NCBI GenBank assembly: GCA_964419545.1 | Contig: CAYQQU010000031.1 | Location: 1-64,000 of the forward strand | DNA length: 64,000 nucleotides | Source: CAYQQU01 sp964419545 | GTDB lineage: Bacteria > Bacteroidota > Bacteroidia > Chitinophagales > Saprospiraceae | Reading direction: 5' to 3' | Part shown: positions 36,746-45,025 of the stretch, piece by piece | Layout: every line of letters starts with the position of its first letter | How positions within the stretch are numbered: position 1 is the first letter of the stretch | The notes under the pieces: model-generated | What the model saw: only the letters and a program-made list of their open reading frames with translations | What the model was told of the DNA's origin: nothing | Databases searched by the model: none | Translations under genes and position numbers: made by a program

Positions 36746-38614
36746 ATGAAAGCCAAGGTGTTTTTTCTGTTTTACGCATTGTTTCTGATCGGCCTGACCA
36801 CCGGTTACGCTCAAGCTCCGGAGCCGCGCGTGGAGCGGGTGGAGCCCCCGTTCTGGTGGGTGGGCATGCAGGACCCGCAGCTCCAGCTGATGGTCTACGG
36901 AGAAAATATCGGGCATACCCGTCCCGCGATCGACCATCCCGGCCTGCGCCTGGAACAAGTCATTCAGGTAGAGAGTCCCAACTATCTGTTCCTGAACCTA
37001 TTGATCGAGGAGGACGCCGCGCCCGGCGCCTTCGAGATCCGGTTCATGGCGGGAACGGAGGTAGCACTTACCCAATCTTATGAGTTGCGCGCCCGCCAAC
37101 CCGGTTCGGCTCAGCGGAAAGGATTTGATCAGTCGGACGTTCTGTACCTGATCACGCCCGACCGCTTCGTCAACGCCGTTCCCGATAATGATGAGATGGC
37201 CGGATTGGCGGAGGGCGTAGACCGCAGGAATCCCGGCGGCCGGCACGGCGGGGATATCGAAGGCATCATCAGCAGCCTGGATTACCTGAAAGATATGGGC
37301 TTTACCGCCATCTGGATCAACCCGGTGCTGGAAAATGACCAGCCCACCTATTCGTACCACGGCTACTCGACCACCGACTTCTACCGGGTTGATCCGCGCT
37401 ACGGGACCAACGAGGATTACCTGCGCCTCAGCAAGGTGGCGGAAGAAAAAGGCATCAAGCTGATCATGGATATGATCCTGAACCACTGCGGCTCGGAACA
37501 CTGGTGGATGGACGACCTGCCTACTGCCGACTGGATCAACTTTTCCGGCGAGTTCGTGCCCACTAACCACCGCCGCACTGTTATCCAGGACCCGCACGCT
37601 TCCGAGTGGGATACCCGCCATTTTTCCGACGGCTGGTTCGTCGAGACGATGCCCGATCTCAACCAGCGCAACCCGCTGCTGGCTACCTACCTCACCCAGA
37701 ACAGCGTCTGGTGGGTGGAATACGCCGGGCTGGAGGGCATCCGTATGGATACGTACCCGTATCCCGACAAGACGTATATGAGCGACTGGACTTGCCGGAT
37801 GATGGAAGAATATCCCAATCTGAACATCGTAGGGGAGGAGTGGACCAACAACCCGGCGCTGGTCTCCCACTGGCAGCGCGGCAAGTTGAATCCGAACGGC
37901 TACGTCTCCTGCCTGCCCAGCCTCATGGATTTTCCCATCCAGGAAACCATGCGGGTGGCGCTCAATGAAGAAGAGGAAGCCGCCGCCGGCAAAGGCTGGG
38001 TCAAACTCTACCGCATGCTGGCCAACGATTTTCTCTATCCGGACCCGGACAACCTGGTGGTCTTTCCGGACAACCACGATATGAGCCGCTTTTTCACGCA
38101 GGTCAATGAAGACCTGGGCCTTTTCAAGCTCGGCCTGGCCTACACGCTCACCATCCGCGGCATCCCGCAGATCTATTACGGCACGGAGGTGCTGATGAAA
38201 AATCCGGGCACCACCGCCCACGGGATCATCCGCTCCGACTTTCCGGGCGGCTGGGCCGGCGACGCCGCCAACGCTTTCACCGGCGAGGGCCTCACCGCCG
38301 AGCAGCGCGACGCCCAGGCTTTCGTGAAAAAACTCCTCACCTGGCGGCAATCGGCCGAGGTGATCCACCACGGGAAAACGACTCATTTCGCGCCGGTGGA
38401 CGGGGTATACGTCGTTTTTCGCCACTACGGAGACGACAAAGTAATGGTGCTGCTGAACAAAGCCGCCTCCGAAACGAAGCTGTCGCTGTATCGGTACGCC
38501 GAACTGCTGAACAACGTGCGTAAAGGGCGCGACGTCATTTCAGGAAAAACAGTAACGCTGGACCAAACCCTGACCGTTCCCGCCCGCTCTCCGATGATCC
38601 TGGAGCTGGAATGA
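36746..38614 (+). CDS. Periplasmic GH13 alpha-amylase (neopullulanase/SusA-like)
   Basis: A 622-residue secreted GH13 enzyme. Signal peptide ends TTGYAQ with no lipobox, so periplasmic. An N-terminal immunoglobulin-like domain (about 25-115) is typical of cyclomaltodextrinase/neopullulanase, then the (beta/alpha)8 barrel. GH13 regions: MDMILNHCGSEH (I), GIRMDTYPYP with nucleophile Asp335 (II), NIVGEEWTN with acid Glu364 (III), and FPDNHDMSRFF with Asp445 (IV). The beta-sandwich C-domain follows. It cuts imported maltodextrins. The ATG at 36746 is used; an open frame extends upstream but overlaps the hairpins. Confidence 0.94.
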   Translation: MKAKVFFLFYALFLIGLTTGYAQAPEPRVERVEPPFWWVGMQDPQLQLMVYGENIGHTRPAIDHPGLRLEQVIQVESPNYLFLNLLIEEDAAPGAFEIRFMAGTEVALTQSYELRARQPGSAQRKGFDQSDVLYLITPDRFVNAVPDNDEMAGLAEGVDRRNPGGRHGGDIEGIISSLDYLKDMGFTAIWINPVLENDQPTYSYHGYSTTDFYRVDPRYGTNEDYLRLSKVAEEKGIKLIMDMILNHCGSEHWWMDDLPTADWINFSGEFVPTNHRRTVIQDPHASEWDTRHFSDGWFVETMPDLNQRNPLLATYLTQNSVWWVEYAGLEGIRMDTYPYPDKTYMSDWTCRMMEEYPNLNIVGEEWTNNPALVSHWQRGKLNPNGYVSCLPSLMDFPIQETMRVALNEEEEAAAGKGWVKLYRMLANDFLYPDPDNLVVFPDNHDMSRFFTQVNEDLGLFKLGLAYTLTIRGIPQIYYGTEVLMKNPGTTAHGIIRSDFPGGWAGDAANAFTGEGLTAEQRDAQAFVKKLLTWRQSAEVIHHGKTTHFAPVDGVYVVFRHYGDDKVMVLLNKAASETKLSLYRYAELLNNVRKGRDVISGKTVTLDQTLTVPARSPMILELE

Positions 38615-38729
38615 GGGAAAGGAATGGTTGAACCGTAGAAGTTAGAGCGGGATTTCGAACATGGCCGGAATGCTTGGAGTTATTTAGGTGTAACAAAGCC
38701 TGATTTTTACATTTAAATACCCATCTTTT

Positions 38730-39365
38730 ATGGCTTTCAAGCTACCTGATCTTCCTTACCCTTACGATGCATTCGAACCCCACATCGATGCGGAAACCAT
38801 GGAGATCCACCATCAGAAGCACCACGCCGGCTATACCCGCAAGCTGAACAACGCCATTGCGGATACAGAACTGGAAAACGAGAGCATCGAGCAGATCCTG
38901 CGCGGCGTCTCCAAGCATTCCACTGCTGTGCGCAATAACGGCGGCGGTTATTTTAACCACAGTCTCTTCTGGCGCATCATGATCCCGGGCGGAAAGCAAC
39001 TGGCCGGAGAAACTTCCCGCCTGCGCGAAGGCCTGGAGCGCGCCTTCGGCGGTTTCGATAAGTTCAAAGACGAATTTAAGTCAGCCGCCACCGGCCAGTT
39101 CGGTTCGGGCTGGGCCTGGCTCTGCGTCGACGATCCCATCGGAGAGCTGTACATCTGCTCGACACCCAACCAGGATAATCCGTTGATGGATATCAACGAC
39201 TATAGTGGGGCGCCCATCCTCGGGCTGGACGTCTGGGAACACGCCTATTACCTCAAATATCAGAACCGGCGCGCCGACTATGTAGACGCCTTCTTCAATC
39301 TGATCAACTGGCCGGAGGTCGAACGCCGCTACCTCGGCGCCCGCACGGAAACGGCGCTGGTATGA
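38730..39365 (+). CDS. sodA: Superoxide dismutase, Mn-type (Fe/Mn family)
   Basis: A 211-residue Fe/Mn SOD converting superoxide to peroxide and oxygen. Metal ligands: His27, His77 (NHSLFW), Asp167 and His171 (LDVWEHAY). The Gln in STPNQDNPL, rather than Ala, is the usual mark of Mn-type enzymes; the family also has cambialistic members. No signal peptide. The stop overlaps the ATG of the next small gene (ATGA). Confidence 0.95.
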   Translation: MAFKLPDLPYPYDAFEPHIDAETMEIHHQKHHAGYTRKLNNAIADTELENESIEQILRGVSKHSTAVRNNGGGYFNHSLFWRIMIPGGKQLAGETSRLREGLERAFGGFDKFKDEFKSAATGQFGSGWAWLCVDDPIGELYICSTPNQDNPLMDINDYSGAPILGLDVWEHAYYLKYQNRRADYVDAFFNLINWPEVERRYLGARTETALV

Positions 39366-39598
39366 TCTCCGATCTGTACACAAAAAATATTTCGATGAAG
39401 TTATATGCCGCTCTTTTTGTCTTTTTAACCGCTGCTGTTGCGGCCATCGGACAACCCGAAAGTGAAAGCCCTTACAGCGATCAGACCTTCGACCCGCCGA
39501 CGCCCGCCCCCTGGTACGAATCGCCCCTGGTGTGGCTGGCGCTCCTCTTTCTGGTGGGGTTGATCGTGTTTATGGTGCAGCGTCGCAGGCGGCGGTAG
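39362..39598 (+). CDS. Small predicted membrane protein
   Basis: A 78-residue protein overlapping the sod stop by four bases (ATGA), which suggests coupled translation. A second ATG at 39395 would give a cleaner signal peptide (KLYAALFVFLTAAVAAIGQ). Mature part: short acidic/proline-rich linker, then one transmembrane helix (WLALLFLVGLIVFMV) and an Arg cluster at the C-terminus. Predicted type I single-pass membrane protein. Function unknown. Confidence 0.6.
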   Translation: MISDLYTKNISMKLYAALFVFLTAAVAAIGQPESESPYSDQTFDPPTPAPWYESPLVWLALLFLVGLIVFMVQRRRRR

Positions 39599-39756
39599 AA
39601 GAGACACCCCTGGCGCCCAAAGCTATTTTGTGAGGGTTGCTTCGAGCGAAGCAGCTTCATCAATATACCGGGGACATTTCGTGGTCGTTTTGTGAAAATT
39701 CGCTAACTTTCAACAGGCGAAAGCGCCGTTCTTTTTTCACATCTCAACCTTTCCCT

Positions 39757-41169
39757 ATGAGTCCTCATCGCTTCAAAACCATGGGAGAACAGGCCGGCCG
39801 CCGATCCTGGGCCGAGCCCTGGCGCATCAAAATGGTAGAACCCATCCACATGACGACGCGGGCAGAGCGGGAACGGGCCTTGGAAGAGGCCGGATACAAC
39901 ACCTTCTTGCTGAAATCCGAAGAAGTGTACATCGACCTGCTTACCGATAGCGGCACCAGCGCCATGAGCGACCGCCAGTGGGCGGGCATGATGCTGGGCG
40001 ATGAAGCCTACGCCGGCAGCGTCAACTTCTACCACTTACAGGAAGCCGTCTGGGAATACTACGGCTACCGCCACCTCGTACCTACTCACCAGGGGCGGGG
40101 CGCCGAGCACCTCATCAGCCAGGCTGTCATCAAGAAAGGGCAGTACGTGCCAGGCAATATGTATTTCACCACCACGCGCGTACACCAGGAACTGGCCGGC
40201 GGCGTCTTCGTCGACGTGATCATCGACGAGGCGCACGATCCCAAAGACCTGCATCCCTTCAAAGGCAATATCGATCTAAACAAGCTGGAAGACCTGATCA
40301 AGGAAAAAGGGCCCGAGCAGATCGCCTACGTCAGCCTGGCCGGCACGGTGAATATGGCGGGCGGGCAGCCGGTGAGTATGGCCAACGTCAGGGCCGTGCG
40401 CGCACTCTGCGACCGGTATGGCGTCAGATTGTTCCTCGACGCCACCCGCATGGTGGAAAACGCCTATTTTATCAAAACCAGCGAGGAAGGGTATGCCGAC
40501 AAATCCATCGCTGCGATCCTCAGAGAATTTTGCAGCTATACCGATGGCGCCTGGATGAGCGGAAAAAAAGACCATCTCGTCAACATCGGCGGCTGGCTGG
40601 CCGTCAACGATGCGGAGCTGTTCGACGAGCTGCGCAACATGGTGGTCGTGTACGAAGGCCTGCACACCTACGGCGGCATGGCCGGTCGCGACATGGAAGC
40701 CATGGCCATCGGCATCCGCGAATCGGTGCAGGAAGATTACATCCGCGCCCGGGTCGGGCAGCTGTTGTACCTCGGCCAGCTGCTGATCGACTGGGAAATA
40801 CCCATTGTGCGGCCGGTAGGCGGCCACGCTATTTTCCTCGACGCCAAAAGCTTTTATCCGCACCTGCCCCAGGATCAGTTTCCCGCCCAGATGCTGGCCG
40901 CCCAGCTGTACCTCGACTCGGGCATCCGCAGCATGGAGCGCGGCATCGTCAGCGCCGGCCGTGACCTCCGGACGGGTGATCACCGCTATCCCCGGCTGGA
41001 GCTGACCCGGCTGGCCGTTCCCCGGCGGGTATACACCGAAGCGCATATGGACGTCGTAGCCGAATCGGTGCGTGCGGTGTACGAAGAACGGGCGTCGGTC
41101 GGCGGGCTGAAGATGGTGTACGAGCCGAAGCGGCTGCGGTTTTTTCAGGCGCGCTTTGCACCCTTGTAG
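39757..41169 (+). CDS. tpl: Tyrosine phenol-lyase (beta-tyrosinase) type PLP enzyme
   Basis: PLP-dependent aromatic amino acid beta-lyase, 470 residues. It aligns along its whole length with tyrosine phenol-lyase/tryptophanase: DLLTDSGTSAMSDRQWAGMMLGDEAY, VPTHQGRGAEHL, and the PLP-Lys in MSGKKDHLVN. Residues that set TPL apart from tryptophanase are of the TPL type: MYFTTTR, RSMERG (the Arg that binds the tyrosine ring OH), and LRFFQARF (Phe where tryptophanase has His). Predicted reaction: tyrosine to phenol, pyruvate and ammonia. Start ATG 39757 is preferred to the longer frame from 39637. Convergent with xylA with 4 bases between stops. Confidence 0.87.
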   Translation: MSPHRFKTMGEQAGRRSWAEPWRIKMVEPIHMTTRAERERALEEAGYNTFLLKSEEVYIDLLTDSGTSAMSDRQWAGMMLGDEAYAGSVNFYHLQEAVWEYYGYRHLVPTHQGRGAEHLISQAVIKKGQYVPGNMYFTTTRVHQELAGGVFVDVIIDEAHDPKDLHPFKGNIDLNKLEDLIKEKGPEQIAYVSLAGTVNMAGGQPVSMANVRAVRALCDRYGVRLFLDATRMVENAYFIKTSEEGYADKSIAAILREFCSYTDGAWMSGKKDHLVNIGGWLAVNDAELFDELRNMVVVYEGLHTYGGMAGRDMEAMAIGIRESVQEDYIRARVGQLLYLGQLLIDWEIPIVRPVGGHAIFLDAKSFYPHLPQDQFPAQMLAAQLYLDSGIRSMERGIVSAGRDLRTGDHRYPRLELTRLAVPRRVYTEAHMDVVAESVRAVYEERASVGGLKMVYEPKRLRFFQARFAPL

Positions 41170-41173
41170 CAGC

Positions 41174-42487
41174 TCATAAGTAAAGGGAGATCAGCCGTTC
41201 GAACTTCTCCTGTTTTCCGCTGATCTGTTCCGGCTCGCCCTCCCTGCGGGCGTAGTCTGCCAGGTCTTCCAGGGTAGCGTTGCCCTGTTCGAAAGCCGCG
41301 CCGGCGCCGGTATCGAAAGAAGCGTACCTGGCTTTGCGCCACTGTCGGTAGTCGCTGTTTTCCAGGATCTCTGCGGCGCAGAGCAAAGCGCGGGCGAAGG
41401 CGTCCATGCCGCTGATATGGGCGATAGCGAGGTCTTCCAGGTCGGTCGAGTTGCGGCGCAGTTTCGCGTCGAAGTTGACGCCGCCGCGGCCGAGTCCGCC
41501 GGCTTCCAGGATGACCAGCATGGCCTGGGTGAGTTCGTAGAGGTCGATCGGGAACTGGTCGGTATCCCATCCGTTCTGGTAGTCGCCGCGGTTGGCGTCG
41601 ATGCTGCCCAGCATGTCGGCGTCGGCGGCCACCTGTAGTTCGTGTTCGAAAGTATGGGCCGCCAGGGTAGCGTGGTTGACCTCGATGTTGAGCTTGAAGT
41701 CGTCCAGCAGGTCGTACTCCCGCAGGAAGTTGAGGCAGGTGGCGGCGTCGAAGTCGTATTGGTGCTTGGTGGGCTCCATCGGTTTAGGCTCGATGAGGAA
41801 CGTACCCGTAAACCCGTTTTTCCGGCCGTAGTCGCGCGCCAGGTGCAAGAAGGCGGCCAGGTGGTCGCGTTCTCGTTTCATATCGGTATTCAGCAAAGAC
41901 ATATACCCTTCGCGGCCGCCCCAGAAGACGTAGTTTTCGCCCCCCAGCTTGATGGTGGCGTCGATAGCGTTTTTGACCTGTGCGGCGGCATGGGCCACCA
42001 CCTGGAAGTCGGGATTGGTGGCTGCGCCGTTCATGTAGCGCGGGTGCGAAAAGAGGTTGGCCGTTCCCCAGAGCAGTCGGATACCGGTCTGCTCCTGTTT
42101 TTCCAGCGCGTAATTCGTGATCAGTTCCATGCGCTTCCGCGTCTCGTCGATGCTGTCGCCCTCATCGACGAGGTCAACATCGTGGAAGCAGTAGAACGGG
42201 ATGCCCATCTTTCCGATAAATTCGAAGGCTGCGTCCATCTTATCGCGGGCGCGCTGCAGCGGATCGGCGGCCGCGTTCCAGGGCAGGGGCCGCGGCCCGG
42301 GCCCGAAGGGGTCGCCGCCGGCATTGGTAAAAGCGTGCCAGTAGGCGACTGCGAAGCGCAGGTGTTCTTTCATGGTTTTACCCATAACGATCTGCTGGGC
42401 GTCGTAGTAGGAAAAACCCATGATGGCTTTGGAAGAAGGGCCGAGGTACTTGATCTTGTCGAGGTGCGGGAAGTAGGGTTGGGTCAT
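41174..42487 (-). CDS. xylA: Xylose isomerase
   Basis: Class II xylose isomerase of 437 residues, D-xylose to D-xylulose. Metal-site and sugar motifs: YWHAFTNAGGDPFGPG, FYCFHDVDLVDEGD (catalytic His and Asp), YVFWGGREGYMSLLNTD (Glu metal ligand), FLIEPKPMEPTKHQYD and SIDANRGDYQNGWDTDQFP. Everything expected is present. The frame extends further to 42652, but the family start is near the PYFPHLDKIKY motif, so ATG 42487 is used. No xylulokinase in the window. Confidence 0.95.
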   Translation of the reverse strand: MTQPYFPHLDKIKYLGPSSKAIMGFSYYDAQQIVMGKTMKEHLRFAVAYWHAFTNAGGDPFGPGPRPLPWNAAADPLQRARDKMDAAFEFIGKMGIPFYCFHDVDLVDEGDSIDETRKRMELITNYALEKQEQTGIRLLWGTANLFSHPRYMNGAATNPDFQVVAHAAAQVKNAIDATIKLGGENYVFWGGREGYMSLLNTDMKRERDHLAAFLHLARDYGRKNGFTGTFLIEPKPMEPTKHQYDFDAATCLNFLREYDLLDDFKLNIEVNHATLAAHTFEHELQVAADADMLGSIDANRGDYQNGWDTDQFPIDLYELTQAMLVILEAGGLGRGGVNFDAKLRRNSTDLEDLAIAHISGMDAFARALLCAAEILENSDYRQWRKARYASFDTGAGAAFEQGNATLEDLADYARREGEPEQISGKQEKFERLISLYL

Positions 42488-42747
42488 TGGCTCGTCATTT
42501 CGTTTTAGTGCGTTTTCCGGAAGCGGGGGATAAGGAGCGTTTACACAGCCTGCCAGTGCGGAAAACATAATGCAATAAAAGATAATATGATTTGACCAAG
42601 CTACGGAAATATTGGGAAAGTCCGAAAAGAAGGGCACATCCTCCCATGGCAATTGAGAGGTAGCATCTGTTAAATGCGATTGCCCTGGTCCGTCTTCCTA
42701 GAGTCGGCCGGGCCCTTTTTTGGCGGCGTTCAGTAATTTTGGCGCAC

Positions 42748-42776
42748 AAAAAAAGCCTGTCGAAACCGACAGGCTT
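42748..42776 (-). terminator. Terminator downstream of tRNA-Leu(CAG)
   Basis: Read on the minus strand, AAGCCTGTCG pairs perfectly with CGACAGGCTT around a 4-base loop and is followed by seven T. It lies 12 bases beyond the 3' end of the tRNA. Confidence 0.8.
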
Positions 42777-42787
42777 AGTCTAAAAAG

Positions 42788-42869
42788 TGCCGAAGAAGGG
42801 ACTCGAACCCTTACGCCCGAAGGCACACGCACCTGAAACGTGCGCGTCTACCAATTCCGCCACTTCGGC
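42788..42869 (-). tRNA. tRNA-Leu, anticodon CAG
   Basis: 82-base class II tRNA on the minus strand. Acceptor GCCGAAG pairs with CTTCGGC, discriminator A, no encoded CCA. D arm GGCGGAATTGGTAGACGC. Anticodon stem CACGT/GCGTG around loop TTCAGGT, so anticodon CAG. Variable arm TGCCTTCGGGCG, T arm GGGTTCGAGTCCC. Confidence 0.95.
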
Positions 42870-42890
42870 TGTAAAAGAGTTTGAGTGTTG

Positions 42891-42985
42891 GTTTGGGTGT
42901 GGGTGTGCCACGGGGATTATCCAACGCTCAATCAAGTTATGTAGAGCTGGAAGTTATTTCTTCCCGATGGAAGGTTTTCCAGCAC
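42891..42985 (-). repeat. Duplicated structured element, copy A, upstream of tRNA-Leu(CAG)
   Basis: About 95 bases closely related to 43222-43319. Minus strand order: an outer helix GCTGGAA/TTCCAGC around an inner hairpin CTTCC-ATCG-GGAAG, then AT-rich sequence, then CCCCGTGGCACACCCACACCC and the tRNA. The outer helix is 7 bp in this copy (6 bp in copy B), and the inner hairpin keeps its stem while the loop changes (ATCG versus AACG), which suggests an RNA or DNA structure is being preserved. Confidence 0.7.
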
Positions 42986-43044
42986 GTCTAGCAATTTTTA
43001 TCCGCCCGGATGTACTCCAACACCGCATACTCAAAAAGCGACCG

Positions 43045-43074
43045 CAAATATAAGCGGTTTATCCATTTCTGCAA
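43045..43074 (-). promoter_or_regulatory. Promoter of the tRNA-Leu(CAG) unit
   Basis: Minus strand: TTG at 43072-43074, 19-base spacer, TATATTTG at 43045-43052, a perfect -7 match. Predicted start near 43038, about 170 bases before the tRNA; the leader contains copy A of the structured element. Confidence 0.55.
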
Positions 43075-43128
43075 GCCCTGAACCCCGCTTTTTTTGTCAC
43101 ACCCACACTCACACCCACACCCATTTAG

Positions 43129-43212
43129 TACCGATGGTGGGACTCGAACCCACACGACCTTGCGGTCACTGGATTTTGAATCCAGCGCGTCTACCGGTTC
43201 CGCCACATCGGC
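43129..43212 (-). tRNA. tRNA-Leu, anticodon CAA
   Basis: 84-base class II tRNA on the minus strand. Acceptor GCCGATG pairs with CATCGGT (G1-U72 wobble at the first pair), discriminator A, no encoded CCA. Anticodon stem CTGGA/TCCAG, loop TTCAAAA, anticodon CAA. T arm GTGGGTTCGAGTCCCAC. The wobble at 1-72 is unusual but tolerated. Confidence 0.93.
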
Positions 43213-43221
43213 TTTAAAGGG

Positions 43222-43319
43222 GTTTGAGTGTGGGTGTGCCACGGGGTTTATCCGACACTCAAGTGTATGATTTAGAGCTGGATGATTTTACTTCCCGTTG
43301 GAAGTTTTTTTCCAGCGTG
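43222..43319 (-). repeat. Duplicated structured element, copy B, upstream of tRNA-Leu(CAA)
   Basis: Second copy of the element at 42891-42985, in the same relation to the tRNA. Minus strand: GCTGGA...TCCAGC outer helix around ACTTCC-AACG-GGAAGT, then ACACTTGAGTGTCGGATAAA, CCCCGTGGCACACCCACACT and the tRNA. Identity to copy A is high across the whole block except for the AT-rich middle. Confidence 0.7.
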
Positions 43320-43439
43320 TGGGATTAATAAAAGGATTATAGTGCGGGAGTGGTTACCCACTCGGGCGTATTTTAAAGTGAGGCGCTTCAATCTCCCGTT
43401 GGAGAAAAGGGCGTGATGGTGCGCAAAAATTTTGGTTGG

Positions 43440-43470
43440 CAAAGTTACCTAAAAATTCCAAATCCGGCAA
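43440..43470 (-). promoter_or_regulatory. Promoter of the tRNA-Leu(CAA) unit
   Basis: Minus strand: TTG at 43468-43470, 20-base spacer, TAACTTTG at 43440-43447, a perfect -7 match. Predicted start near 43433, about 220 bases before the tRNA, in the gap after rseP. Confidence 0.55.
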
Positions 43471-43496
43471 TGGCCCGGGAGTTGGAAGTTGAATAA

Positions 43497-44837
43497 TCAA
43501 TTGAACCAGTTGCGAACGATATCCAAGCCGTTGGCGTAGAGGACCAGGCCGATGACGATGATGAAGCCGACCATGGTGGCGATCTCCATAAACTTGTCGC
43601 TCGGTTTGCGGCCGGTGACCACTTCGTACAGCAGGAACATCACGTGGCCGCCGTCGAGTGCAGGGATGGGCAGCAGGTTCATAAACGCGAGGATGAGCGA
43701 GAGGATGGCCGTCATGGTCCAGAAGCGTTCCCAGATCCACTGGTCGCCGAACATGCTGCCGATGGTGCCGAAGCCGCCCAGGCTCTCCGAGGCTTTGATC
43801 TTGCCGCGGAAAATCTGCCCGAAAGCTTTGACCTGCGTGACCAGGAAGTTCCAGCCGCGGTCGACGCCGGCGGGCAGGGCCGCAGCCAGGGAATAGTCTT
43901 TGCGCTCGATATCGAAAAAATAATCCGGGCCGTAGGGGCGTACCCCGATGGTGCCCTGATCGGTGGTGGTCATAGTATAGTCGATCGTATCCCGTTCGCT
44001 GCGCAGCACGGAAACAGTAACTTCTCTTCCGGGGTTCAGGCGGGCTTTCTTCAGGAAGTCGGTGAAATAAGGCGTCGGCTGGTCGTTGAACGCGATGATG
44101 CGATCGTCGGGTTCTATACCGGCGGAATCGGCCGGGTAGCCTTCCATTACTTCCATGGCCACGAAGGGCATGCGGGCGTGGAAGAGGCGCTCGTTCTTGT
44201 TTTCGTGGCTGGAGAGGATGCCCACGAATTCGTCGGCGATCGGGATTTGTTTGCGTTCGCCGTCGCGCTTGACCGTCAGAGTCTGCGCGTTATTGATGAT
44301 GATCTCCCGCACCACGACGCGGTCGTTGACCTCGTTGAGCGGCACGTCGCCGACGGCCAGCACCTGGTCGCCGTGTTCGAGGCCCATTTTCAGGCCGAGC
44401 GAATCGGCGTAAATGCCGTAAGTCGCGTTTTCCACGGGCAGGTACTCTTCTCCCCACGTCCAGAGCACCAGGCCGTAGATCAGGAAGCCCAGCAGGAAGT
44501 TGACGGTCACCCCGCCCAGCATGATGACCAGCCGCTGCCAGGCCGGCTTGGCGCGAAACTCCCAGTCCTGAGGCTCGCCTTTCATCTGCTCGGTGTCGAA
44601 GCTCTCGTCGATCATACCCGATATCTTGACGTAGCCGCCCAGGGGGAGCCAGCCGATGCCGTATTCGGTGTCTCCTTTTTTATATTTGAACAGCGAAAAC
44701 CAGGGGTCGAAAAAGAGGTAGAATTTTTCTACCCGCGTACCGAACAGGCGCGCCGGTACGAAGTGCCCCATTTCGTGCAAAACTATCAAAATAGAGAGGC
44801 TCAGCACCAGCTGGCCAACCATAATCACATAATCCAT
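43497..44837 (-). CDS. rseP: Site-2 zinc metalloprotease RseP
   Basis: Intramembrane M50 protease of 446 residues that releases extracytoplasmic-stress signals by cutting membrane-bound anti-sigma factors. HExxH zinc site HEMGHF at residues 21-26 in TM1. A PDZ-type periplasmic region is seen around 200-290 (VMEGYPADSAGIEPDDRIIAFND). The second zinc-site motif LLPIPALDGGHVMFLL lies near the C-terminus, with about four TM helices. Single gene, divergent from rsmE. Confidence 0.95.
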   Translation of the reverse strand: MDYVIMVGQLVLSLSILIVLHEMGHFVPARLFGTRVEKFYLFFDPWFSLFKYKKGDTEYGIGWLPLGGYVKISGMIDESFDTEQMKGEPQDWEFRAKPAWQRLVIMLGGVTVNFLLGFLIYGLVLWTWGEEYLPVENATYGIYADSLGLKMGLEHGDQVLAVGDVPLNEVNDRVVVREIIINNAQTLTVKRDGERKQIPIADEFVGILSSHENKNERLFHARMPFVAMEVMEGYPADSAGIEPDDRIIAFNDQPTPYFTDFLKKARLNPGREVTVSVLRSERDTIDYTMTTTDQGTIGVRPYGPDYFFDIERKDYSLAAALPAGVDRGWNFLVTQVKAFGQIFRGKIKASESLGGFGTIGSMFGDQWIWERFWTMTAILSLILAFMNLLPIPALDGGHVMFLLYEVVTGRKPSDKFMEIATMVGFIIVIGLVLYANGLDIVRNWFN

Positions 44838-45011
44838 ATCTTGACCAAGTCGAATTCAAAAAATCTGAAAGCCCTTTAAAAACAGAGTGTAAGGGCGCAA
44901 TGTTGTAAAAAGCTCGACAAAGGTACTAGCTTTCGGTATAATTTTCGCGTTCCGGATTCCGAATTGGGACAAAAGCAGGGTATTCCTCTACTAAAAGCCT
45001 GCCATACCGTT

Positions 45012-45019
45012 TATCTTTG
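45012..45019 (+). promoter_or_regulatory. -7 element of rsmE, possible leaderless transcript
   Basis: TATCTTTG matches TAnnTTTG exactly and ends only 6 bases before the ATG at 45026, which would place +1 at or next to the start codon. The TTG at 45017 overlaps this box and is therefore unlikely as a start. No clear -33 at standard spacing. Confidence 0.4.
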
Positions 45020-45025
45020 CCGGTC

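Noticed and set aside
39757..41169. Tryptophanase
   Set aside because: Active-site positions for the side chain ring fit tyrosine phenol-lyase better (RSMERG and Phe in LRFFQARF).
42487..42652. N-terminal extension of xylA with a lipobox-like ALAGC
   Set aside because: Xylose isomerase is cytoplasmic and the family start matches ATG 42487; the extra stretch lacks basic residues before the hydrophobic part and looks like chance.
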